Shown: positions 1 through 5,528 of the stretch, piece after piece | How the letters are laid out: every line of letters starts with the position of its first letter | Position numbering within the stretch: position 1 is the stretch's first letter | Assembly: GCA_945867875.1 (NCBI GenBank) | Contig: CAMBJF010000147.1 | Span: 1 to 6,228 of the forward strand | Reading direction: 5' to 3' | DNA length: 6,228 nucleotides | DNA from: an uncultured Ruminococcus sp. | GTDB taxonomy: Bacteria > Bacillota > Clostridia > Oscillospirales > Ruminococcaceae | Program-made: the position numbers and the translations under genes | Notes under the pieces: generated by a model | The model's database searches: none | What the model was told of the DNA's origin: nothing | Seen by the model: the letters and a program-made list of their open reading frames with translations, nothing else

Positions 1-2
1 GT

Positions 3-302
3 TTGTGGGCAGGATTTAATGCCCGATTTATTAGAAAGAAGATGTTCCGTAAGAAGTGTTCTACTGACATGGAGCAGCGTAATGGTCGAATAGAGCGTCA
101 GGGCAACGAAAATCCCGAGGTTGATATTTATCGTTACGTTACCAATAAATCTTTTGACAGCTACTTATTCCAGATCCTTGAGAACAAGCAGAAATTCATT
201 TCACAGGTCATGACAAGCAAAACTCCCGAGCGAACCTGTGCGGATATGGACGAAACGGCTCTCGATTATGCGGAGGTAAAGGCTTTGTGCGCAGGCAATC
301 CC
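3..302 (+). pseudogene. remnant of conjugative-element SNF2 helicase / DNA methylase (C-terminal helicase part)
   Basis: Translation of 66-302 gives a stretch that starts DMEQRNGRIERQGNENPEVD, continues with a YRYVT block and an ENKQKFISQVMTSK block, and ends in DETALDYAEVKALCAGNP. This is the conserved helicase motif VI (QRxGRIxRQG) and the segment after it in the very large SNF2-helicase/N6-methylase proteins of integrative conjugative elements, which are usually over 2000 residues long. Only about 79 residues align with what I know of the family. Before residue D at 66 the reading frame does not look like the family: the expected DVPWRP-type block is missing, though DVP is readable in another frame at 41-49, which hints at small indels. 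After the GNP at 302 the frame runs on to 575 with unrelated sequence that is antisense to the neighbouring GH5 gene. The fragment is therefore broken at both ends and surely not functional as a helicase. It marks an old conjugative element; whether more of it lies to the left cannot be seen. Confidence 0.75.
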
Positions 303-352
303 AACACAACAAGAGTAGCTTACGGGAAAAGGGCGATTTTACGTTATAAAAG

Positions 353-395
353 CACAAAGAGCATTACGAAAAATGTAATGCTCTTTGTGTTTTTT
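353..395. terminator. strong bidirectional rho-independent terminator
   Basis: A perfect 15-bp inverted repeat (353-367 with 375-389) encloses a 7-base loop. On the plus strand it is followed by TTTTTT (390-395). On the minus strand it is followed by CTTTTATAA, a weaker U-rich tract. It most likely ends the minus-strand transcript of the binding-protein and GH5 genes, whose last stop codon lies at 447-445. It would also stop any plus-strand reading from the helicase remnant. Confidence 0.88.
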
Positions 396-444
396 ATTGA
401 TAAACAGTATTTAGCCTCGGTTAATGAAAATGACTGCATCAATC

Positions 445-1401
445 TTACAAATATTTTATTATCTCACTTCTTATATTGTCCATACGGCTGTCGGAAATAC
501 CAAAATCCATTTTCTTGTAGCTCCATGCCGCACGGGATATTCCCAACCTGTCAAATGCTGTGTTTATCGCCTTGAACCATTTGAGAGCGTCCTCAGGTTC
601 GGCAAGGTCGATAACGCCGTATTCGCCGCAGTATAAAACCGTTCCATTTTTCTTTGCTGCTTCATTTGCACGACTGAACCTTTCAATGAAAAATTCAGGT
701 GTGATCGGAGGCTCAACATTATCAAATGGCAGCCTGAAATCTTTGTCCATATTTTCCACCCAGTATGCTCCCTGGTGAGTAAACATAAGCGGGTCATAGC
801 AGTGGAAGTTATAAATTACCTTGTTGTCATAGGGAACTTCAAGGTCAGGAACAGCATCGGGGCTGTTTTGCCAGTAGCCGCCCACAAGGATATATGTGTC
901 GGGGGAAATTCTGCGGATACGTTCAATGCAGTTTCGGATAATGCTGTTCCAGATGTCCTTATAGCTCTGTTCGGTAACTTCATTCAGAAGCTCGAATGCA
1001 ATGCTTCCGTCGCTTACCGCATAACGCTTCGCAATATGCTCCCAAAGCTTGTAAAAACGTTCCTGCAATGCGGGACTTTCAAAAAAACCCGACTCATTTT
1101 CACCCTTGTCAAAAGAAAATCCTGCGGTCTTGTGTAGGTCGATTATGATGTTCAGTCCATAGTTTTTAGCCCACTTAACAGCATTGTCTATGTAGCCGAA
1201 GCCCTCTTCCTTAAAATTTCCGTTTTCATCTTCAAGAAGATTGTAGTCAATAGGGAGACGGACGTGATCCACCATCCAACCCGATATCACTTTGATGTCG
1301 TCCTCGGTGATAAAACTGTCGTAATGCTCTTTGGTGTGGCAGCACTGGGAAAGCCAGCCGCCTAAGTTTATGCCTTTTCTGTAGCCTGTAAATTCGGTCA
1401 T
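445..1401 (-). CDS. cytoplasmic GH5 beta-glucanase (CelC-like)
   Basis: The protein has 318 residues and no signal peptide, so it should act in the cytoplasm on imported beta-gluco-oligosaccharides. The GH5 signature is complete: GINLGGW near the N-terminus, HVRLP with Arg48, DLH with His90, FELLNE with Asn140 and acid/base Glu141, NFHCYDP with His200 and Tyr202, FTHQ, and YCGEYGV with nucleophile Glu260. Trp293 in AAWSYKKMDF closes the cleft. The whole pattern, including THQ-AxW and WxYKKMDF, resembles Clostridium thermocellum CelC, an endoglucanase with a helical insert between beta6 and alpha6; this protein is slightly shorter. The start at ATG 1401 is chosen because AAAGGA lies 8 bases upstream (1415-1410). 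The open frame extends to 1527 but that part overlaps the preceding gene and lacks family similarity. The gene lies 70 bases downstream of the binding-protein gene on the same strand and is probably co-transcribed. Exact specificity (endo- or exo-, beta-1,4 or beta-1,3-1,4) cannot be read from sequence. Confidence 0.9.
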   Translation of the reverse strand: MTEFTGYRKGINLGGWLSQCCHTKEHYDSFITEDDIKVISGWMVDHVRLPIDYNLLEDENGNFKEEGFGYIDNAVKWAKNYGLNIIIDLHKTAGFSFDKGENESGFFESPALQERFYKLWEHIAKRYAVSDGSIAFELLNEVTEQSYKDIWNSIIRNCIERIRRISPDTYILVGGYWQNSPDAVPDLEVPYDNKVIYNFHCYDPLMFTHQGAYWVENMDKDFRLPFDNVEPPITPEFFIERFSRANEAAKKNGTVLYCGEYGVIDLAEPEDALKWFKAINTAFDRLGISRAAWSYKKMDFGISDSRMDNIRSEIIKYL

Positions 1402-1428
1402 ACGGTATTTCCTTTCATCAATTGGTTT

Positions 1429-1458
1429 GCACGCATTCCTCTTATGAAGAATGCGTGC
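1429..1458 (-). promoter_or_regulatory. intercistronic stem-loop between binding protein and GH5 genes
   Basis: A perfect 10-bp inverted repeat (1429-1438 with 1449-1458) with a 10-base loop begins 13 bases after the binding-protein stop codon on the minus strand. Read in the direction of transcription it is followed by AAACC and not by a T tract, so it is not a normal intrinsic terminator. Such hairpins after binding-protein genes often protect the upstream message and give an excess of binding protein over the downstream products. That role is inferred. Confidence 0.6.
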
Positions 1459-1471
1459 GTTTATTTGAAAA

Positions 1472-2887
1472 TCAGAAGTTTTCTTCAATTTCCTTATTAA
1501 GTGCATCAATTTCATTCTGAACGGCACTGCTTATCTCATCACGGGTGGTAGCCCAATCCTTGCCGTTGTAAGAAGCGTCCTTGATAGGATTGTGAACAAG
1601 GTCATAAATATCGGAAGATGTGCCAGCATAGAAGTCGATAACGGGATTTTCGTTGGTAAGCTCCTTTGTAGTGTGCCACATATCTATCATTTCGTCAGTC
1701 CAGCCGTAATCTTCTCTGTACTGCTTTTCCGCAATTTCCTGAGTTTTTTCATCGCCCACAGCCATAAGCTTGCACTTCATAAATGCCGCAGCTCCTTCGG
1801 GATTGGGTGCGCTCTTGCAGAGTGCATATGCATCAACGCCTGAGGGAAGATAGTATTCGTCAGCCTTTGGATCCTTGGGCATCGGAACGAACATTATCTC
1901 GCCCTGCTCGCCAAATTTTGAAAGGTCAGCCTCATAAAGCGCCCATACACCGCAGGGATAGAACAGTGTTGTACCCTCTGCGATTCTCTGGGGCTGCTCT
2001 ACCCAGTTATACTCTGCCTTTGGAAGAGGAAGCTGCATCTTATTCATGTCAAGCATAAAATTTTCTGCACGTTCCATTTCAGCGCTCATAAGGTTGCTTG
2101 TGATAACGCCGTCCTTCATATCAATAACAGGCTTTCCTGTTGTGAGCAGGAAGTTTATCTCAAACCACCAGCCGTCAAAGCCGTACTTTTTGTTTTCGGG
2201 ATCGGTAAATTCAACACACATATCCTTGAAGGTATCCCAGTTCCAGTTGCCCTCGGCAAGAAGCTCCGCAGGGTCGGACAGACCATTTTCCTCAATGGTT
2301 TTCTTATTATAAATACATACGCAGCCTGCATCTGTTGAAACCACGGCAACATAATGCTTGCCGCCAAGAGTATGCTCATCTGAAAGCTTCTTTGCGCCAA
2401 CGCTCCAGAGGTCGCTGTCAAAATCAAGATAATCGTCAAAGGGCTCAAACATTCCCGCAATAGCCTTTCCGGGGAAGGTGTCAAGATCAGCGGCAGGGAA
2501 AAGGTCGGGAGATGTGCCGCCCAGGACAAGGGTGGAAAGGTCGCTGTAGCGAGTTTCATATGTAGTTGGGATATACTCGATCTTTCCGCCGTACTTTGTC
2601 TCAAAAAGTTCAAGCTCAACGGATTTGGGCTTGCCGTTTGCAGGATTTAAGTCCCAGAAGGACAGCCACTTTACAGTGCCGTTTTCAAGCTTTTCATCAT
2701 CTCCCGTGTCCATTTCCGCAACCGCTGCCTTGTCCTCTTCATCAAGCTCCTTGGCAGGAGTGGTCTCGGTGGCAGCAGAGGTTTCGGGTGATGTTGATGC
2801 TGTGCTGTCGGTGCTGCCGCAGGCAGTGAATGTTCCCATAAGTGTCAGTGCAGAGATAAATGCTATTGCCTTCTTTACATTTTTCAT
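1472..2887 (-). CDS. ABC transporter extracellular sugar-binding lipoprotein (SBP family 1)
   Basis: The protein has 471 residues. A lysine-containing N-terminus and a hydrophobic core end in the lipobox-like FTAC with Cys23, the expected lipid-anchored residue on the outer face of the membrane. Residues 24-46 are a Ser/Thr/Ala/Glu-rich linker and 47-69 are acidic. A solute-binding domain of the carbohydrate type follows from about 70 to the end (SFWDLNP, FETKYG, LVLGGTSPDLF, GNWNWDTFKDMC, and a C-terminal DEISSAVQNEIDALNKE helix typical of the family). Many aromatic residues fit a sugar ligand. The start at ATG 2887 has AAAGGAG 9 bases upstream (2903-2897); a TTG nine bases earlier would disrupt that spacing. 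No permease or ATPase genes are in the window, so it must use import components encoded elsewhere, or serve as a sensor or scavenger. The neighbouring GH5 and GH16 genes suggest a beta-glucan oligosaccharide ligand. The gene reads away from the AraC regulator and carries the repeat operator candidate upstream. Confidence 0.9.
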   Translation of the reverse strand: MKNVKKAIAFISALTLMGTFTACGSTDSTASTSPETSAATETTPAKELDEEDKAAVAEMDTGDDEKLENGTVKWLSFWDLNPANGKPKSVELELFETKYGGKIEYIPTTYETRYSDLSTLVLGGTSPDLFPAADLDTFPGKAIAGMFEPFDDYLDFDSDLWSVGAKKLSDEHTLGGKHYVAVVSTDAGCVCIYNKKTIEENGLSDPAELLAEGNWNWDTFKDMCVEFTDPENKKYGFDGWWFEINFLLTTGKPVIDMKDGVITSNLMSAEMERAENFMLDMNKMQLPLPKAEYNWVEQPQRIAEGTTLFYPCGVWALYEADLSKFGEQGEIMFVPMPKDPKADEYYLPSGVDAYALCKSAPNPEGAAAFMKCKLMAVGDEKTQEIAEKQYREDYGWTDEMIDMWHTTKELTNENPVIDFYAGTSSDIYDLVHNPIKDASYNGKDWATTRDEISSAVQNEIDALNKEIEENF

Positions 2888-2922
2888 AATGAACAACTCC
2901 TTTTATGTTTGTGCCGTGATTT

Positions 2923-2939
2923 ATTGTAATTTAATTTAA
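2923..2939 (-). promoter_or_regulatory. possible -10 region for the binding-protein/GH5 transcript
   Basis: On the minus strand TTAAAT (2939-2934) lies 20 bases after the end of the operator candidate. This is the same distance that separates the operator from TATAAT in the lichenase promoter. TACAAT (2928-2923) is a better hexamer but lies 11 bases further downstream. Neither has a good TTGACA box at 17 bases, which suits a promoter that depends on an activator. Which hexamer is used cannot be decided from sequence. Confidence 0.35.
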
Positions 2940-2959
2940 ACATATTCCTCACATAATGA

Positions 2960-3014
2960 ATATCATATTTTTGCTTTTTTTATCAGAAGTTTGTTGTAAT
3001 TTTTAGCGGTTTGC
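2960..3014 (-). promoter_or_regulatory. AraC operator candidate: 20-base direct repeats before binding-protein gene
   Basis: Read on the minus strand, three units stand exactly 20 bases apart. Unit A is GCAAA-N4-TAAAA (3014-3001), a partial match. Unit B is ACAAA-N4-TGATAA (2994-2980). Unit C is GCAAA-N4-TGATAT (2974-2960), a full match. Units of the same form and period lie before the lichenase gene. AraC-family proteins have two helix-turn-helix motifs that touch two boxes about one helical turn apart, and they often bind as dimers to direct repeats about two turns apart; the 9-base and 20-base offsets fit this. Units A and B also overlap the promoter of the regulator gene on the other strand. 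Confidence 0.6.
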
Positions 3015-3022
3015 TGTATAAT
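2994..3022 (+). promoter_or_regulatory. promoter of the araC-type regulator gene
   Basis: TATAAT at 3017-3022 is a perfect -10 box. TTGTAA at 2994-2999 is a four-of-six -35 box at the ideal 17-base spacing. The predicted start of transcription would lie only some 10-15 bases before the start codon at 3041, so the leader is very short. The -35 box and the spacer overlap units A and B of the operator candidate, which suggests that the regulator can repress itself. Confidence 0.65.
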
Positions 3023-3040
3023 AAAATGTGAGGTGGTAAA

Positions 3041-3805
3041 ATGTCACAGACGGAAAAGGAGCTTTCATATAAAGCTTTTCTTAACAGAGAATACGGGTTC
3101 AGCCATTCGCCCTTTGAAAAAGAATTTGAGTTTTATGACTGCGTAAAAAAAGGTGATACCGACGGCGTTGAGCGGCTTATGACCCCACTTGGCAGCAGCG
3201 GCACAGGAGTACTTTCGGAGGATCCAATCAGAAATCTTAAATACCATTTTGTGGTGACTGTTGCGCTGATAACCCGTTTCTGCGTTGAGGGCGGAATGGA
3301 AATGGAGAATGCCTACACTCTCAGCGATCTTTACATATCAAAAATGGACAAATGCAGCCATGAAGCGGATATCCATGCTCTTCACAGAGAAGCGGTTCTT
3401 GAATTTACCCGACAAATGAACAGGCTCGCCACGGCAGATGTGTATTCCAAGCCGGTCATAATGACAATGGACTATATTTACGATCATCTGCATTCAAGGA
3501 TAAACGAGATGGAAATTGCGGAATATGTTTCTCTCAGTCCCTCATATATATCACGGCTTTTCAAAAAAGAAGTGGGAGTTTCACTTAGCACATATATTGC
3601 CGTGAAAAGAGTTGAAACGGCTCAGAATATGCTGAAATATTCCGATTATCCCCCTGCGGACATCGGTAATTATCTTGCATTTACATCTCACAGCCATTTT
3701 ATCAGTGTTTTCAGAAAATACACGGGAATGACCCCAAACGAGTTCAGAAAGAAATATTACCGTGACAACTGGGGAAATATAAAGCAAAACAGTGCAAAAA
3801 AATGA
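3041..3805 (+). CDS. AraC-family transcriptional regulator
   Basis: The protein has 254 residues. The C-terminal third (about 138-240) is an AraC/XylS DNA-binding domain with two helix-turn-helix motifs. HTH1 is around 157-179 (MEIAEYVSLSPSYISRLFKKE). HTH2 is around 205-239 and ends in the family signature FRKYTGMTPNEFRKKY. The N-terminal half is not the arabinose-type cupin. It is a helical-looking domain with HSPFEKE, LSEDPIRNLKYHF, ITRFCVEGGM and AYTLSDLYI blocks, which I recognise only as recurring in clostridial AraC proteins; its ligand is unknown. The start ATG 3041 is preceded by GAGGTGG (3030-3036), close to the codon. It is transcribed away from the binding-protein gene and towards the lichenase gene, 85 bases upstream of it. 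Its position between two genes that share the same repeat operator makes it the likely activator of both. A local role in beta-glucan sensing is inferred. Confidence 0.9.
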   Translation: MSQTEKELSYKAFLNREYGFSHSPFEKEFEFYDCVKKGDTDGVERLMTPLGSSGTGVLSEDPIRNLKYHFVVTVALITRFCVEGGMEMENAYTLSDLYISKMDKCSHEADIHALHREAVLEFTRQMNRLATADVYSKPVIMTMDYIYDHLHSRINEMEIAEYVSLSPSYISRLFKKEVGVSLSTYIAVKRVETAQNMLKYSDYPPADIGNYLAFTSHSHFISVFRKYTGMTPNEFRKKYYRDNWGNIKQNSAKK

Positions 3806-3828
3806 TATGATACGCAAAGTTGTGATAT
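3794..3828 (+). promoter_or_regulatory. AraC operator candidate: two perfect GCAAA-N4-TGATAT units before lichenase gene
   Basis: GCAAA-N4-TGATAT occurs at 3794-3808 and again at 3814-3828, a direct repeat with a 20-base period. The eleven defined bases are identical in both copies. The first unit overlaps the last codons of the regulator gene. The second ends 20 bases before TATAAT and so covers the place where a -35 box would lie, as expected for a class II activator site. The same motif, period and orientation relative to transcription occur before the binding-protein gene. Confidence 0.65.
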
Positions 3829-3854
3829 ATTTTGAGCTGTAAGAAAGGTATAAT
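3826..3854 (+). promoter_or_regulatory. activator-type promoter of the GH16 lichenase gene
   Basis: TATAAT at 3849-3854 is a perfect -10 box. At 17-base spacing the -35 position (3826-3831) reads TATATT, far from TTGACA, and is touched by the operator candidate. This is the layout of a promoter that needs an activator. GCTGTAA is repeated directly at 3836-3842 and 3858-3864, on either side of the -10 box. Confidence 0.55.
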
Positions 3855-3890
3855 ATAGCTGTAAATCTTACGGAAAGGACTTTTATCAAT

Positions 3891-4679
3891 ATGAAAAATA
3901 TATTTTGCGTTATTGCCGCAGTGATATCCTGCACCGCAATATTCTGTTCCTGCGGAGCAGCCTCCGAAAAAAACGAATCCTCAGAAACAGCAGCTGTATC
4001 GGAGACATCTGCCGTCACAGAAACTGAGAGCATTTCAGATGTTGACCTGACAAAAGGCGCATCATCGATTTTTGAGTGTGCCGACGGCTGGTGCAACGGA
4101 AGTATGTTCAATGTCACGTGGCGCAAGGAAAACTGCACCTTTGAAAACGGAAGAATGCAGCTTATCATCGACAAGGACAAAAAGGACGGCAGTGTGCCTT
4201 ATTCGGGTGCGGAATACCGTTCAAAGGATTTTTACGGCTATGGCAGATATGAAGTCAGAATGAAAGCAATAAAAAATGACGGTGTTGTTTCCTCTTTTTT
4301 CACCTATACAGGACCTTCAGATAATAATCCCTGGGACGAGATAGACATTGAAATTCTTGGCAAGGACACAACAAAGGTGCAGTTCAATTATTTCACCGAC
4401 AGCAAGGGAAATCACGAGTATCTTTATGACCTTGGATTTGATGCTTCCGAGGATTTTCACGATTATGCCTTTGAGTGGCACAAGGATAAGATAGTGTGGT
4501 TTGTTGACGGAAAGGAAGCCTATACCGCAACGGAAAATATACCCGTTACTCCGGGCAAGATAATGATGAATGCCTGGTGCGGAACGGGTGTGGACAGCTG
4601 GCTGAATGCTTTTGATGACAGCAAAATGCCCCTTACGGCGGAATATGAAAAGATCTCGTTTACTCCGTTTGATGAGTGA
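3891..4679 (+). CDS. bglS: surface lipoprotein GH16 lichenase (endo-beta-1,3-1,4-glucanase)
   Basis: The protein has 262 residues. Its signal peptide ends in a lipobox-like IFCSC with Cys21 as the likely lipid-anchored residue. Residues 22-52 form a Ser/Thr/Glu-rich linker like that of the binding protein. The GH16 jelly-roll follows from about 57 to 259. The catalytic motif WDEIDIEILGKDTTKVQFN is nearly identical to Bacillus lichenases: nucleophile Glu150, Asp152 and acid/base Glu154. FTYTGPSDNNPW, LGFDASEDFHDYAFEWH and NIPVTPGKIMMNAW also match that subfamily closely, so cleavage of beta-1,4 bonds next to beta-1,3 bonds in mixed-linkage glucan is the best call over laminarinase or xyloglucanase. 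There is no carbohydrate-binding or dockerin module. GGAAAGGA (3872-3879) lies 11 bases before the start, a rather long spacing. The gene has its own promoter and operator candidate but could also be read through from the regulator gene. No terminator is seen after its stop codon. Confidence 0.94.
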   Translation: MKNIFCVIAAVISCTAIFCSCGAASEKNESSETAAVSETSAVTETESISDVDLTKGASSIFECADGWCNGSMFNVTWRKENCTFENGRMQLIIDKDKKDGSVPYSGAEYRSKDFYGYGRYEVRMKAIKNDGVVSSFFTYTGPSDNNPWDEIDIEILGKDTTKVQFNYFTDSKGNHEYLYDLGFDASEDFHDYAFEWHKDKIVWFVDGKEAYTATENIPVTPGKIMMNAWCGTGVDSWLNAFDDSKMPLTAEYEKISFTPFDE

Positions 4680-5343
4680 GGTTAAAAGTGACATACAATC
4701 TTTTGTAAAATCTGCTTGACATACCGTATAACTATCTAAAGGTTTAAAATGCAAATATTCTTGATAATAACTATTTAAAGACAACGTTTCACTTTCATCA
4801 GCGACGAATAAATATATTTTTTCTAATCCTATTAGTTCTTTTATTTTGAATATTTGAGGAACAACATATATCCAAAACATTGTTTCTCCAATTTTTTTGG
4901 ATGTTTTAAGATTAGACCAAATTTGGTTAATGTCATCATTCGTACAAATATATGCTATTTCTATTGAAGAAAAGCTATTCTGAACTGGTAATTTACAGTT
5001 ATGACTCGTTATTTCTGCATTTGCTGGGTATTTTACCAAATCTTCAATTTTTTCTATTGCTTCATCGGGAGTTAATGTTGCCAAATCAATATCCCCAAAA
5101 CAATAACAATTTTCTTTCAGCATCAGTTATTGTTTTGGGAATATCATCATCATCTGTTTCAATTTCATCATTCTGCAAATCCTGACGTATCCTATTATAT
5201 TGATTTATCGTACTTTCAGAACAAGTATCTTTGGGTTTGAATAATTGTCCGCAACATAACGCAAAGTAAAATACGGGCATATCCTTCTTTAATACCATAT
5301 AATATGCAATTTTACCATATTTGATTACAAGAATTTTTGGCAT
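4680..5343 (-). pseudogene. broken AT-rich gene, possibly GNAT-like acetyltransferase
   Basis: Two overlapping minus-strand frames appear to be one damaged gene. The first (5343-5086) begins MPKILVIKYGKIAYYMVLKK and ends at a TGA in the run after ERKLLLFWGY. The second is open from before 5123 and continues FGDIDLATLTPDEAIEKIED, running through ETMFWIYVVPQIFKIKELIG and YLFVADESETLSLNSYYQEY. Loss of one T in the TTTTGGGG run near 5104 would join them smoothly. The late segment resembles the last strand and helix of GNAT acetyltransferases, but this is a weak, by-eye resemblance. No ribosome binding site precedes MPKIL, so the N-terminus may be missing. The second frame lacks its own stop: it runs past 4680 into antisense of the lichenase gene as far as 4317, which is not coding. 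Two sampled 60-base lines (4741 and 4861) are about 25-27% G+C against 45% in a lichenase line (4141), so the piece looks foreign. A coupled pair of real genes with a 38-base overlap is the alternative. Confidence 0.5.
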
Positions 5344-5389
5344 AATTTATTTTAAATATATGATGTGGGTTATAAAGTGGGTTATTTGT

Positions 5390-5429
5390 AAAAAAGAAAG
5401 TCACGCAAACGGCTTGCTTGCGTGACTTT
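5390..5429 (-). terminator. rho-independent terminator of tRNA-Arg
   Basis: A 12-bp perfect inverted repeat (5397-5408 with 5418-5429) with a 9-base loop is followed on the minus strand by C and then TTTTTT (5395-5390). It starts three bases after the encoded CCA end of the tRNA gene, so it ends that transcript. It also insulates the AT-rich region on its other side. Confidence 0.88.
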
Positions 5430-5432
5430 TGT

Positions 5433-5509
5433 TGGTGCGCTGCAAGGGACTCGAACCCCTGACCTACTGGTTCGTAGCCAGTCACTCTATCCAGCTGAGC
5501 TAGCAACGC
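5433..5509 (-). tRNA. tRNA-Arg (anticodon ACG), CCA encoded
   Basis: The full cloverleaf can be drawn on the minus strand. The 7-bp acceptor stem GCGTTGC/GCAGCGC has one G-U pair. The D arm is GCTC/GAGT, the anticodon stem ACTGG/CCAGT has loop CTACGAA, and the T arm has loop TTCGAGT. The anticodon ACG (plus-strand CGT, 5475-5473) reads arginine CGN codons, with A34 presumably changed to inosine. Discriminator A at 5436 is followed by an encoded CCA (5435-5433). The gene stands alone, with its own promoter and terminator. Confidence 0.97.
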
Positions 5510-5528
5510 ATCTTCAATCAACTATTAC

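Noticed and set aside
1414..1430. GCAAA followed by TGATG on the minus strand before the GH5 gene
   Set aside because: The gap is five bases and not four, there is no second unit 20 bases away, and part of it lies in the hairpin arm.
1402..1527. Upstream extension of the GH5 frame by 42 residues
   Set aside because: It overlaps the 3' end of the binding-protein gene and the intercistronic hairpin, has no family similarity, and ATG 1401 has a proper ribosome binding site.
2155..2619. 154-codon minus-strand frame inside the binding-protein gene
   Set aside because: It is an alternate frame of a clear gene, with no ribosome binding site or recognisable family.
2888..2896. TTG start three codons before the binding-protein ATG
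   Set aside because: It would abut the AAAGGAG site; ATG 2887 has the normal 9-base spacing.
2947..3033. Inverted copies of ATGTGAGG (2954-2947 and 3026-3033) in the divergent intergenic region
   Set aside because: The plus-strand copy includes the GAGG of the regulator's ribosome binding site, so the match of eight bases is likely chance.
3581..4180. 199-codon minus-strand frame
   Set aside because: It is antisense to the AraC helix-turn-helix region and to the lichenase start, and covers both operators; a shadow frame.
4317..4679. C-terminal part of the minus-strand frame that continues from the broken gene
   Set aside because: It is fully antisense to the conserved lichenase coding sequence and shows no protein features of its own.
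5390..5509. tRNA-Arg 3' end as attachment site for the AT-rich patch
   Set aside because: No second copy of the tRNA 3' segment and no integrase gene are in the window, and the tRNA terminator is intact.
5312..5521. Minus-strand 69-codon open frame containing AQLDRVTGYEPVGQGFES
   Set aside because: It is the tRNA-Arg gene read as protein, a common artefact.
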